A stretch of 64,000 nucleotides of DNA, from NCBI GenBank assembly GCA_037953745.1, contig JBAKBP010004441.1:62001-126000 (forward strand), in the 5' to 3' direction. This stretch comes from Lithodes maja (taxonomy: Eukaryota; Arthropoda; Malacostraca; Decapoda; Lithodidae). A program made the position numbers and the translations under genes. Under the pieces are notes generated by a model. That model was not told where the DNA came from, made no database searches, and saw nothing but the letters and a program-made list of their open reading frames with translations. This document shows, one piece after another, positions 1-10,698 of the stretch (positions are counted from its first letter, which is position 1; the number at the start of each line of letters is the position of its first letter).

Positions 1-32
1 TATTATGTATACCAAACCAACAAGAGTAGTGA

Positions 33-540
33 GGGCGGGTGCCCGACTCCGAAAGGGGTTGAAATAGGGGAGCTATCCCCCCGCCAAAGGCGGCTTTCTA
101 GGGCCTTTCCTAGCTGATGCCGAGAGGATTGGGTTCTAGTCATGTGGTGATGGGCTGGTCTATCAGAGTGAGAACTGAGCGATCTCTGCCATACCCATAG
201 CTTACTCTGACTGTTCCTTTAACTTATATATTTTCTAGATCTCAAGTGACTGCGTCTTTTCCGTGGATTGACCTCCGAATCTACCAAGATGGGAAGCCAA
301 AGAGTCACATTTTTCCCTTGCCCCTCAACTTTCTCTTCATAATTGCTGAGGGGCACAGGGCCCTGGGTTGGGCTTTGGTTTCCCGGGCATTTCCGCACCC
401 TCCTCAGCTCCCCGCCATGGAGTGGCTTCGGTCACCCAGGCTTTATTGTGGTTGGCAGGGAGGGTTCTGTGGGGGCGCTCGGTTATGGCCTTGGAATTGC
501 TCGGGGCTGTTCGGCCAGGCAGCTTGGGGAACAACAACAA
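33..540 (+). mobile_element. S1 retroposon-like repeat, copy 1, with 15-bp target duplication
   Basis: A roughly 508 bp repeat begins GGGCGGGTGCCCGACTCC and ends in a short (CAA)n tail. It recurs at 14741-15244 (+) and about 20526-21056 (-). The 15-mer CAACAAGAGTAGTGA lies directly before it (18-32) and directly after it (541-555), and the repeat interrupts LINE endonuclease sequence. The simple-repeat 3' tail plus long target duplication point to L1-type retroposition. I could not assign a convincing A/B box promoter, so tRNA ancestry is unproven. Small reading frames inside it are not conserved between the copies and are not called. Confidence 0.75.
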
Positions 541-555
541 CAACAAGAGTAGTGA

Positions 556-1585
556 ATTACACGATGGAGAAGCTATTGCTGTTAAAAGACATATTAAGCA
601 TTAAATCATAAACAATTTCATCAGTGAGTGCTTGGTAGTGAAGGTGGAAACACTGGGCGAAATAGTGATAGCGACAATGTATTTACCACTACGAAGACCA
701 TACCTGCCTAACTTGGATCTAATCAATTTACTAAATTATGCACAGCCCACGTACATCATCGGAGATTTTAACGCCAAACATACTATCTTTGGCAACCAAA
801 GTACAAACAACGTAGGAAGATCCCTCAACACCTTATTAAATACCGGGAGATTAAGATACATTGGGCCCGATTGTTATACTTTCTTGGGGTACAATTCAAC
901 AACAACTCCAGAAAAGGTCTTCACCAACAACAAAGCACATTTATATTATCTACTAGAACAAGGCCCATTGACATCAAGTGACCACCTTCCTGTCATATGT
1001 ACATTATCAACTTCACCCATTCAAATTCCGGTAAAGCCGAGATTCCTGATGAGTCGAGCTGACTGGGAGAAGTATTCATTTGAATTATCAACATATCAAA
1101 TTCCTAACTTAGACAAAAAATCCATTGATTATATTAATATAGAAACAAATAAAATAACAGAGGCAATACAAGACTCGGCAAAATCAAACATTCCTAAAAC
1201 TAAATACAAAACCTTACCGCATAACAAAATGACAGATAGAATTAGAAACCTACAAACAGTTTACAATAATCTTAGACAATATATTAATACAATAGGACAC
1301 AACAGAATTATCATGAAAAACATAACAAGAATCCAAAGAGAACTACTTGAAGAGTGCAATATAATAGCTAACGAAAAATGGGACAACTTAATTAGAAATA
1401 TTAATAAAACAAGGGATTCCAAAGAATTATTGAGAGGCATTAAGCAAGTAATGGGAAAAAATGAAGACCGCCTGGGCAGTATTAAAGACCAACATGGCAC
1501 AGAAATGAATACAAATATAGAAATCGCATTTAGGAGAGAATGGAGTAAAGTGTTCCAAATTAGCGCAGAGGAGAATGAAGACTGA
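556..1585 (+). pseudogene. LINE endonuclease C-terminal half and linker (broken)
   Basis: The frame is open from 632 to 1585 and continues upstream to the S1 insertion in the same frame, apart from a TAA at 602-604. Counting from the Met at 632, the catalytic-type motifs are G44-D45-F46-N47-A48 (metal and phosphate site) and S116-D117-H118 (the C-terminal histidine of the AP-endonuclease-like fold). The remainder is a lysine- and asparagine-rich linker leading to the RT. The N-terminal endonuclease strands lie left of the window. The frame ends just before the RT frame opens, so a frameshift near 1575-1600 separates them. Confidence 0.8.
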
Positions 1586-2720
1586 TAAGGATCATGGAAA
1601 TCATATCACAGACTGGATGAATAATAACCTAAATATAACAGTACCACACGCCCAGATAGACTTTAAGAGACTTAGACGAACTGAAGTAATAACAGAGGGA
1701 GAATTTGTTCATAGTCTACGATCTTTTAAAGAAAAAGCACCAGATAATTCTGGAATCACAAGAAATATGGTTATGAATGCTCCTGGGAACATAATACATG
1801 GTATAATTCATTCATTTAATGCATCGCTATCTGCAGGGTACTTTCCCGATTCATTTAAGACTGCACGATTCATATTTATACCAAAACCTGGCAAGGACAA
1901 TACTCAAATTATAAATTACAGACCCATATCATTACTGGAATTCTTGGGAAAGGTTCTGGAAAAAATCATTAACATCAGACTTACATTCATTATAGATACA
2001 AAAATAAATCCTAGACAACACGGATTTAGACGACACAGGGGTACCCAAACAGCCTTAGCCATAATTATTATGTTCCTTCCAACAACCAACTATACTCCTA
2101 AAATCGATTAATGAAATTTACAAACACATGTGGCAGTCCGTGGATTCGAATCCAGGATGCTTACACCGAAAATCAACACCTTATGCATCGCACCACGAAG
2201 ACAGTTAACTATAACCATAATAACTGAACTAATATCTAAAGCAAAGGCCCAAAATCAGCAGGTAATTCTAGTCCAAAGAGACTTACAAAAAGCTTTTGAT
2301 AAAGTTTGGCTACTTGGATTAAAATACAAGATATTACAACTCAAACTTCCATCATACCTAGAAAAAGTCTTATGTAATTATCTAGTAAATAGACATGCAC
2401 AAGTTTCTATCAGAAATGATTTAGGAACGAAATTTGCTCTCCTCAGCAGTGTACCACAAGGGGGCTGTTTGTCCCCAACTTTGTATTCTATATATACCTC
2501 AGATCTTTCCGAACCAACTCCATATAGTGAACACCTCATATTTGCAGATGATATAACCCAAATAATAACAACACCTGGTAAATCCAAAAACTTTGCAGTC
2601 ATTAATACAAAAAGGGCAATAGAATCAATCAATAAATTTGAAAATAAATGGAAAATTAGAACCAATATGAGAAAATTCAAAGTTATCCCACTTAGTAAGA
2701 TTTCATACCCAAGATTATAA
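1575..2720 (+). pseudogene. LINE reverse transcriptase core, interrupted
   Basis: The first segment (1575-2065) carries PKPGKD, NYRPISLLEFLGKVLE and QHGFRRHRGTQTALAII. The second (2222-2720) resumes with TELISKAKAQ and carries LQKAFDKVW, SSVPQGGCLSP and the catalytic FADD. Between them is a roughly 150 bp foreign segment. Without it, the amino-acid sequence around the junction is continuous. The first RT aspartate (LQKAFD) and the FADD pair are intact, but stops and the insertion make the copy inactive. Confidence 0.85.
2066..2214. mobile_element. Small insertion in the RT with CCATAAT direct repeats
   Basis: CCATAAT occurs at 2059-2065 and 2215-2221, flanking a segment with no RT similarity. 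Removing one copy plus the insert joins ...TALAII to TELISKA in frame. The insert contains a perfect 14-bp palindrome, TGGATTCGAATCCA, resembling a tRNA T-arm/B box. It may therefore be a truncated tRNA-derived SINE, but no A box or tail is clear. Confidence 0.55.
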
Positions 2721-2760
2721 ATTGATGGCAACGTGATCAATAATTTCCAAGGAGGGTACG

Positions 2761-3255
2761 ATGCTAGGACTTAAAATAACAACCACTGGTTATAGCACAT
2801 TTATCAGGGAAAAAACAAGAAGGGTAAAAAACCAACTAAGTCAACTCACACGATTTCAGGGAGCATCAATTGAAACTAAAGAGAAACTATACCTCTCACT
2901 TATTAGATCCATATTAACCTATCCACCAATACCATCTAATATTATGAGACCAAATGTAATGGCGTTAACTCAAGCCTGTCAAAATATTGGACTGAAATTC
3001 ATTCATAATATAAAACACCCAACACTGATCAACAGCCATGAACTGCACAATAGATCTCATTTTCAACCACTAAATATAATATTTTACGATCAAGCAACAC
3101 GGATATGGAATAAGATTGATAGTTTTGATATTGGCACCCAAGTAGACAAAATTAATCCAGATGACGACATGATTAGAAATATTCCATATATATTTAAGAG
3201 CAGTAGAGATTCAGTACGAGCAGGAGTTCCTAACCCAATATATACCTACAACTAG
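2761..3255 (+). pseudogene. LINE C-terminal (thumb/post-RT) domain fragment
   Basis: This 164-residue frame matches the usual post-catalytic part of Jockey/I-type RTs: a lysine/arginine-rich helix (TRRVKNQLSQLTRFQG), then KEKLYLSLIRSILTYPPI, and a tail domain. It follows the FADD frame after a short gap at 2721-2760 that carries a stop. It marks the 3' end of the coding part of the LINE. Confidence 0.75.
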
Positions 3256-3760
3256 AATTTACCTAAACGACTAAGACATCACTCAGAGGCTCTGCATTAG
3301 TAACAGAGAGAGTAATGATCCAGATACCAATTGCATCCCAAAAACTTACTGACAATGATTAGGAGAGTGTCACCAGATCAGCTACCGGATGGGTACCGGA
3401 GCTGTGAGGTGACACCTCCTTTACCTACCACGATTTTACTGTAAAAGCCAGTCAAGGGGAACGCCTTGCAGGATGAGCCCATTCCCTGCATCCCCTAGAT
3501 TGGCTACCACTTTCAACCCCCGGGGCTCTACTTGAGATTGAGCTAGGCGACTCAACTCTCAATGCATCTCATGACTTATATGACAATGACTACTGTGTAA
3601 CTTAGTTGAGTGACACTAGGGCAAGCGTCAGCTCCAGCAAAGCAGCACAACATTCAGAACTTGGGGGTCCGCCCTATAAGATGAACCCATTCCTTATAGC
3701 CCTAAGCTGAATAAACTCTATCATTAATAGAATCAAAATCGGATCATTCATTAGAAAGAG
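3256..3760. other. Probable LINE 3' UTR and unassigned sequence; one hairpin
   Basis: There is no open frame or known repeat here. A partial palindrome at 3367-3415 has outer arms GTGTCACC/GGTGACAC. It resembles the hairpin units further right but lacks the TCCGGAG core. Confidence 0.35.
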
Positions 3761-4166
3761 CAGACTCTGAGGACACTGTTGTGTCTTCAGAACCTGCTAA
3801 CAGGCATGTCGTGGAGAGAGTGTATGTTGTTGCTGAGGGATGAGTGGCGGACTCTGGTGGCACCATGGTGTCTCCGAGTTCTGCCTGGATCAGCAAACCT
3901 ATGAAATAAAAATAAATATACATGTTTTTAAAAAAAATTTACTATTAAATGTTTACTATGTTTTTATGAGTGACAGGCTTCCGGGGCACGGTGTTGTCTC
4001 TGGAGCATGCCTGTAACGTGAATATAATTGCTGGGAGTGGAGTGACAGACTCCGGAGACACCGGGGTGTCTCCGGAGTCTGCAGAGATGTGATATGTTTT
4101 CTTTGTTTTTGAGAAATTAGAATGACAGACTCCGGAGACACCTAGGTGTCTCCGGAGTCTGCCATT
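3761..4166. repeat. Chain of five palindromic hairpin units
   Basis: Five self-complementary units lie at 3761-3796, 3846-3885, 3973-4014, 4046-4081 and 4121-4166. The younger-looking ones share the arm CAGACTCCGGAGACACC. The unit at 4046-4081 has perfect 17-bp arms around GG. The one at 4126-4161 is a perfect 36-bp palindrome, extending to 46 bp with one mismatch. The first three have arm mismatches (for example 13/16 and 15/20). Centres are about 70-128 bp apart, and the spacers are unrelated AT-rich DNA. Confidence 0.8.
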
Positions 4167-4652
4167 GTCAATGTACCGAGTATGATTGTGTGTAATGCCA
4201 GTGAAACAAATGGAGCTACCTGGTTGAGCCCAGGTTCTTTAAACTCGTACTGTACTTCTCTCTTCTTTGCCTTTCTTGCACTATTTAGCCAATCCCAAAT
4301 ACCCTCCAAATATCCCCCCAAAATTCTTCTACGCCCGCCCCATATCCCTAACATACAAAACAATCGTTTTTCAAACTTTACTCTAGCCATCAATCAAGAG
4401 ACACTCCGCCACAGGTGCTTGAAGGGATCACACCTAGACGCTCTTGGCAAAGACGACCCCGAGCCTCACCTTGGTACTCTTGGGTAATCAACTAAGCCTG
4501 TTCCGGTGCTCCAGCAACCTTGCACTACTGAACACCAGACAACTCAGCAGATAGTACATCCACCACCCACGGCTCAGATACACCTTCAGTATCCTGATGC
4601 CTGCAGACACATCGCTGGTCTTCATACCTTAAGCCAAGCGGTTCAAGATGGT
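4167..4652. other. Unassigned intergenic sequence
   Basis: Mixed-composition DNA with no convincing coding frame or family match. It is the left flank of the long-TIR element and ends at its CACCGGGTG target repeat. Confidence 0.3.
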
Positions 4653-5337
4653 CACCGGGTGGCATATTTCCGAAGTCGAGACTAGTATATATCATAGGGG
4701 AAATTAGGACCAATCAGAGGCCGCAGTGGCAGTGACGTCACCCACAAGGGGAGGAGCCAGTCTGTCTGTCACTCTCTCTCTCTCTCTCTCTCTGGGTGAG
4801 GAGCCTGCCTGCCTCTCTTTGGTTTCTCTCTCTCTCTGGTAAATAGAAGAAGTAAGTCACCTAGTATAACAAGTTATTTCAAATATTAACTACATTAAGG
4901 ATACATTATGATTGTGCTATGTTATGGTTATGAGTAAATAAGAGTAGCCTACCGTATTACGCGTATTGCACAACCATGGACAGAAATTCCTTGACAATTT
5001 TAGAATGCACAATATTATTTCACTGGCGAACTATATTGATTCCTGTGACACTTAAGCAGTTAACCTGTGCTGATAATTTCAAGAAGGAACTTAAGTCACT
5101 CATATATCTAAAGGGTTATACAGTATATACATAGCCTATACATTACTTTATTTTAAATGTCATTAACACATTAACATTATCAGATAGTACAAAATATATT
5201 ATAAGCATAAAATGTTATGAAATAGTTAATGGTTTTAGTGCATAAGGTAGAGCCAAAGGCTAATTAGTAGGCTATATAATTATACGATACGTGTTAGTGA
5301 GTTGGGCCTAGGCCTATAGGCTACTTAGGCCTTATAA

Positions 5338-5422
5338 TTAGGGTTGGGTGTGAAGGGGCTCTGCCTTGTGTGAGCCAATCGACTTTCTGTAGACTCCCAT
5401 TTTCTTTTATTCTTATGTATGA
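5338..5422 (+). mobile_element. CR1-like LINE 3' tail fragment
   Basis: The segment GGGTTGGGTGTGAAGG ... GACTCCCATTTTCTT followed by TATTCTTATGT matches the 3' UTR end of the LINE at 19056-19680 (-) and the fragment near 60170 (+). The 8-bp-type ATGTTCTT tail is decayed. It lies inside the long-TIR element and shows nothing else of the LINE. Confidence 0.55.
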
Positions 5423-5934
5423 CAGCTATTTCTATATTTTGCTAAATATTACTTTTATTGTAGTCGATATGTTATGATGTGACAATGTTCATGAATATTT
5501 ATATAAGTACAGTAGTGGTTAGGGCTACTTGAACACCTCTTAACCCCATTATATCCAGGGCGATACAATATTGTACCGCCCTCGGTACTTTAAGCCAATA
5601 TAATATGTCATTTTTAAATAAAGCACAATGTTACAAATAATCCTGATCAAGACACTGGGAACACAACAAATAATGATTTTAAGCAAAAAAACAATGAGTT
5701 CAATCAGCCTGTTCTCTAATATTAACGATTTTTATCGTGAAAGGCGCTGAACATAAAGAAACCATACGATATGAAGTGAGACATTTGGCATAAAGGTTAC
5801 ACTCACCTGTAAGGTTGGACTCTGATTCCAGATGTACGATGAGATATAATTGTGAATTTTGTTATTCCCTTCATATCAATCTATCACTTTCTCTCCTATC
5901 ATTGATCTTTACTTATTCCCTTAGTCTATGTCTC

Positions 5935-6032
5935 GATTCAGCCACCCCCAGCTATGGGGTATGTGCCTGAGTGTATACATACATACATACATCCATACAT
6001 ACAGACATACATCTGTAGGCCTACATACATAA
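5935..6032 (+). mobile_element. LINE-type 3' end with (CATA)n tail
   Basis: CAGCCACCCCCAGCTATGGG, then GTATGTGCCTGAG, then a (CATA)n run of about 40 bp. Related ends occur near 48408-48465 and at 49530-49590, where the tail is (GATA)n. The CCCC...GGGG hairpin followed by a simple-repeat tail suggests the 3' terminus of a non-LTR element. No coding part remains. Confidence 0.45.
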
Positions 6033-6429
6033 TATTATGGAATGAGATCATTACATATGCGGAGAGAGAGAGTGAAAAGTGACCATTTATAGTTTATTTA
6101 CGTTGTGCATGAATGTAAATATAAATGATAATGATAAATAAAACAGGAACTATTTGAAACAATTTAACTGTCTAAGGAGAACTGGCAACACCCTCCTCCT
6201 CAAATCTTGGGACGAAAGATGCCAGAATCGCAAAATTTTCATTGTTTACTCATTGCTTTTCAAGTAAAACCATAATTAATGGGAATAACATATTGTACTC
6301 TGGATGCATATTTAATCTAGACAGAAACTATGCGAATAAATATTGATAACTTGTTATACTAGGTGACTTACTTCTTCTATTTACCAGAGAGAGAGATAAA
6401 CAAACGAGAGGTAGGCAGGCTCCTCACCT

Positions 6430-6465
<36 letters not shown>

Positions 6466-6573
6466 TGGCTCCTCCCCTTGTGGGTGACGTCACTGCCACT
6501 GCAGCCTCTGATTGGTCATAATTTCCCCTATGATATATACTAGTCTCGACTTCGGAAATATGCCACCGGGTGG

Positions 6574-7240
6574 TAGATGGGACAGAGAAGATGGAGTGGT
6601 ATACTGGCCTGCTATGAAGTGGTGAAGCAAACCAGGAGACTACAAAACATTTTATTAAAGGACCCTTACGGGCCCGAACAGACTTATTGAAAAAGTAAAT
6701 GCTAAGACTAACCGGTGTGTTCCAGCTATAAAATATAATGTGTTCTTATAGAACAACCAAAGAGAAATTGACTAGACAAATGATGCAATAAAGAGATGAA
6801 GTGTTGTGAGATATAGTTGTCTTTCTTAGTAAAGGCACCCAGCCGAATAGCTAGTAATAGTACAGGATCTTATAGGAAATTAAGTAAGACAGAGGATCAA
6901 ACATTAAGTGAGACTTCTTCGGGATAATAGTATAAACGGGAAAATAACTGATTACGAGCAGGTAACTGGGATAACGGGATTTACATAAGAAACTTTGAGA
7001 GAGTACCCGAGTAACTTTGCAGGGTTTAGTAATTGAAGAGTAGGTTAGAGCTAGCTAAAGGAATAGTTAGAGAAGGGCTTCTGCCCATACCCATGAAATA
7101 CTCTTTTTGTTATAAGGAAGCAACCTGTATAAATTACATATATTTACCTCGTCGACAGCATGCTTTCGATTGCGCGTACATATCTAGCCAACTAGTTTTA
7201 AAGAGGTTATTGATTGAATACTAGTGTGTAATATTGTAAA
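6574..7240. other. Unassigned flank left of the 49-bp array
   Basis: No family match and no supported frame. A 63-codon frame at 7033-7224 has no recognisable motif and is not called. Confidence 0.3.
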
Positions 7241-8488
7241 TTGACCTGAAGGACATAACGTTCTAATATTGTAAAGGTGACGCAAATACCTATTGATTTA
7301 GCAATTGTGTTCTGATATTGTAAAGGTGACGGGAATACCTGTTGATTTAGTAATTGTGTTCTGATATTGTAAAGGTGACGACAATACCTGTTGATTTAGT
7401 AATTGTGTTCTGATATTGTAAAGGTGATGACAATACCTGTTGATTTAGTAATTGTGTTCTGATATTGTAAAGGTGACGACAATACCTGTTGATTTAGTAA
7501 TTGTGTTCTGATATTGTAAAGGTGACGACAATACCTGTTGATTTAGTAATGGTGTTCTGATATTGTAAAGGTGACGACAATACCTGTTGATTTAGTAATT
7601 GTGTTCTGATATTGTAAAGGTGACGACAATACCTGTTGATATAGTAATTGTGTTCTGATATTGTAAAGGCGACTACAATACCTGTTGATATAGTAATTGT
7701 GTTCTGATACTGTAAAGGTGACGACAATACCTGTTGATATAGTAATTGTGTTCTAATATTGTAAAGGTGACGACAATACCTGTTGATATAGTAATTGTGT
7801 TCTGATATTGTAAAGGTGACGACAATACCTGTTGATTTAGTAATTGTGTTCTGATATTGTAAAGGTGACGACAATACCTGTTGATATAGTAATTGTGTTC
7901 TAATATTGTAAAGGTGACGACAATACCTGTTGATATAGTAATTGTGTTCTGATATTGTAAAGGTGACGACAATACCTGTTGATATAGTAATTGTGTTCTA
8001 ATATTGTAAAGGTGACTTAATTGCCTATTGATTTAGTAATTGTGTTCTGATATTGAAAAGGTGACGACAATACCTGTTGATATAGTAATTGTGTTCTGAT
8101 ATTGTAAAGGTGACGACAATACCTGTTGATAGAGTAATTGTGTTCGGATACTGTAAAGGTGACGACAATACCTGTTGATATAGTAATTGTGTTCTAATAT
8201 TGTAAAGGTGACGACAATACCTGTTGATATAGTAATGGTGTTCTGATATTGTAAAGGTGACGACAATACCTGTTGATATAGTAATTGTGTTCTGATATTG
8301 TAAAGGTGACGACAATACCTGTTGATATAGTAATTGTGTTCTGATATTGTAAAGGTGACGACAATACCTGTTGTTATAGTAATTGTGTTCTAATATTGTA
8401 AAGGTGACGACAATACCTGTTGATATAGTAATTGTGTTCTGATATTGTAAAGGTGACGTAATTGCCTATTGATTTAGTAATTGTGGAT
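7235..8488. repeat. 49-bp minisatellite, about 25 copies
   Basis: The unit is close to TTGTGTTCTGATATTGTAAA plus GGTGACGACAATACCTGTTG plus ATATAGTAA. Copies differ at a few sites (GATTTAG/GATATAG, CTGATATT/CTAATATT). An unusual variant reading TAATTGCCTATTGATTTAG occurs near 8017 and again near 8458, 441 bp (nine units) later. This suggests a nine-unit block duplication. Reading frames across it are array artefacts. Confidence 0.95.
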
Positions 8489-8505
8489 AATATTGCAGAG
8501 GGGAT

Positions 8506-8925
8506 TTAAAGGGAGACGAGCCGTTTGTTTGGTCATTCATTCCTTTATTTCTTAGTTTCCTCACTAGACCTCCATCAAGCTTTAAAAAAAAAACCTAGAC
8601 CCCCTTTCAAAACCCTAGACCCCCTTTCAAAACCCTAGACCCCCTTTCAAAACCCTAGACCCCCTTTCAAAATACATTTTTACATTTTTAGATAGAAAAA
8701 TTTCCCGGCCGAAGCCCGGTTCCTCTTCAAATGTCAGGCTCGCTATCGCTCGCCAGGAAAAGATCGAAACCTAAATGACACGAAAAGTCATAACATTGAC
8801 AAAGAAATGGGGCGAAAGGTGTTAGAATCGCCAAACTAATGGGCCGAAAGTCTTTTAATCTCAAAACAAATGGGGTTTAACACGAAAGAGAAAGGGGACC
8901 AGAGAAACGACTCTTCTACCCTTAA
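8506..8925 (+). mobile_element. Family B MITE (copy B1) with internal 20-bp quadruplication
   Basis: TTAA at both ends. In order it holds CTAGACCTCCATCAAGC, CCGGCCGAAG, GGCTCGCTATCGCTCGCCAG and the repeated CTTTTAATCTCAAA-type blocks. Between 8595 and 8672 the segment CCTAGACCCCCTTTCAAAAC is repeated four times, which other copies have once. The poor terminal match (AAAGGGAGACGAG) indicates age. Confidence 0.75.
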
Positions 8926-9238
8926 GAACCCAGACCTACCAATTATTTAGTAGTACGGTCATGGTGATGTAAATGTCTGAGAATTTATATTCGTGTCTAA
9001 TATGATTAAGGTGATTTGATCTTGAGAAGGAAATAAATATTTCTAATATTGTCACGGTGGGGTGAGAACTTATAGATAAAATCCTCGGTCCTAATATTGT
9101 TCAGGTGATTTGAGGGATAGTAATGATATAGTTTTGTCAAGCATTGTGAAGATAGTGATGTGCCTTTGGCTCGAAGTCGAAGTGAGCCAAGACTCTGAAT
9201 AGCGATTGTCCAAATAGGTGGTAATGGGAATGTAAAAA
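8926..9238. other. Degenerate array-like sequence
   Basis: Phrases such as TAATATTGTNCAGGTGAT recur loosely and echo the 49-bp unit (ATATTGTAAAGGTGAC). This may be the decayed edge of the same array beyond copy B1. Confidence 0.35.
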
Positions 9239-9382
9239 TTCCGAAGTACAAACTATAGTGCACCGTCGTAGGTATTCCGAAGTACAAACTATAGTGCACC
9301 GTCGTAGGTATTCCGAAGTACAAACTATAGTGCACCGTCGTAGGTATTCCGAAGTACAAACTATAGTGCACCGTCGTAGGTA
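9239..9382. repeat. 36-bp tandem repeat, four copies
   Basis: Unit TTCCGAAGTACAAACTATAG followed by TGCACCGTCGTAGGTA. The four copies are essentially identical, so the expansion is recent. Confidence 0.9.
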
Positions 9383-9966
9383 TTCAAATAATAGCTTGAA
9401 CTCATTTTGACCCGAACAGAGAATCAATTGTTACGGAGATTATGGCTACCATGGGAGTTCGTTAAATAAAAATACAAACTTCTAAACTGTTGAATTATTC
9501 CAACCCTAGTAGAACATTGTATTTAGAAATAAGTACAACAATAATAATAATAATCCACTATATAAAGGGCTTACGAACTACTTCCTCAGTTTTCAAGGTA
9601 GAGAGCCCATTCTTGGCATGTATACTGAGGGGGTACCAGAATGAGTTTTAAGCAGATTTCCCCCCCGTCACCCCATGGGGTGAAGGTGACAGAGCCCCCC
9701 ACCCCCACCTCCCAATAAAACAATAATAATTATACCCCATCCACTGACCATCTCAATAACAGCAATGACCTTGACCGCTGTCTTAAGGGAACAGCAACAA
9801 CATGATCCGATCACACATCTTGGTTGGCCGGATTGACTGGGGCCCAAACACCTTCGCAAGTTCTCCAGCATCTGTGAAACTAAACAAAATATACCCAATT
9901 AGATTGATTTTCAGATCAAATCAGCTAACTATACATTAATATATATTATGCATTTATTAATTTATT
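9383..9966. other. Unassigned sequence
   Basis: Contains an ATA-rich stretch near 9540 and C-runs near 9660-9715. No coding or repeat family is recognised. Confidence 0.25.
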
Positions 9967-10336
9967 ATGCCTAGAGACGTGGCCGGTTAAAGCAGAGGAT
10001 ATCAATAGAATTGAACGGAATGAGAAGAAAATGGTGAAATGGATGTATGGGGTTAATCTTAGGGACGGGGTATCGAACGAGGAATTGAGAAGGCGTCTGG
10101 GCATTAGAAGTGTCAGTGAAGTGATGCACATGAGCCGGCTTGGTTGGTTTGGATATGTGGAGAGAATGGATGATCAGAACTCGGTGAAGAAATGCCGGAC
10201 TGTGAACGTGGGGAGAGCTGCGCGTAGGGGTGGACCTACAATGACGTGGGCTCGGGTACTCCGGTCAGACCTAAAAATAAAGAACTTGACAACAGAGGCA
10301 GCCCTTGACAAAGCCGCCTGGAAAGCTGCCATTTAG
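9967..10336 (+). pseudogene. 3'-terminal fragment of another LINE (C-terminal RT domain)
   Basis: The frame is readable from about 9973 to the TAG after 10336. It carries NEKKMVKWMYGVNLRDGVS, RRRLGIRSVSEVMHMSRLGW, FGYVERMD and a basic tail. The pattern LGI..V.E...RSRL.WFGHVERM is typical of the extreme C-terminus of invertebrate LINE ORF2 proteins. It is 5'-truncated, with no RT core present. Confidence 0.7.
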
Positions 10337-10480
10337 GACGTGAGACTGTAACCATATTCTCTGTGGACAAAACGGTCTTTAAACTTTTACGTATGCAATA
10401 CATAGTAGATATACATGCATAATAAAAATTGCGAGAGTTAAAGAGTAGCTGTACACCATTACATATAGTATTATCATTTA

Positions 10481-10691
10481 CAGTCGCGCTAATAAGTGAT
10501 GTCTTGGCACCAAGTATGTTTTGATAAATAATTGGTATCAGCAATATCAAAGCTTCATTTCTTCATATCGAGTGAAATATAAAAAACTGTTCCTACACTT
10601 ACCCACCCTATGCAACATCTGACGGACATTTATGCAGCACAGAGCGAGCCAAATGTAATGACAGCTGGGACATGACTTATTAGCGCGACCG
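10481..10691. mobile_element. Family D MITE, copy 1 (TA-flanked)
   Basis: 211 bp between TA dinucleotides, with ends CAGTCGCGCTAATAAGT and ACTTATTAGCGCGACCG as inverted repeats. The CAGT-type terminus and TA flanks suggest a Tc1/mariner-type non-autonomous element. A second copy lies at 53531-53733. Confidence 0.7.
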
Positions 10692-10698
10692 TACAGTA

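Larger units (their letters stand above)
1..3260 (+). mobile_element. Decayed EN-RT non-LTR retrotransposon (LINE), Jockey/I-like
   Basis: A single LINE copy runs from the left window edge to about 3260. It reads in the order apurinic-like endonuclease, reverse transcriptase and C-terminal domain, spread over three frames with several stops. Two later insertions interrupt it, at 33-540 and about 2066-2214. Motifs in order are GDFNAKH and SDHLP (endonuclease), NYRPISLL, QHGFRRHRGTQTAL, LQKAFDKVW, SSVPQGGCLSP and FADD (RT). These fit the Jockey/I group of LINEs, but the clade cannot be fixed by eye. The 5' end lies outside the window and the 3' end is not sharply defined. Confidence 0.85.
4662..6563. 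mobile_element. 1.9 kb long-TIR element, MULE-like, non-autonomous
   Basis: Inverted repeats of about 217 bp (4662-4877 and 6346-6563) begin GCATATTTCCGAAGTCGAG and are about 95% alike by eye. They include a shared GACGTCAC site and CT/GA tracts that differ slightly in length. The 9-mer CACCGGGTG lies directly outside both ends (4653-4661 and 6564-6572). Long TIRs plus a 9-bp duplication are typical of Mutator-like elements. hAT elements (8 bp) are the alternative if the end is placed one base differently. The interior has no transposase frame, so the element would need one in trans. Confidence 0.75.

Noticed and set aside
246..611. Small frames of 69-121 codons in the S1 repeat
   Set aside because: Not conserved in frame among the three S1 copies; no domain.
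7235..8488. CRISPR-like array
   Set aside because: Units are contiguous with no unique spacers, no cas-type genes are present and the DNA is eukaryotic. The same applies to the 37-, 29- and 30-bp arrays.
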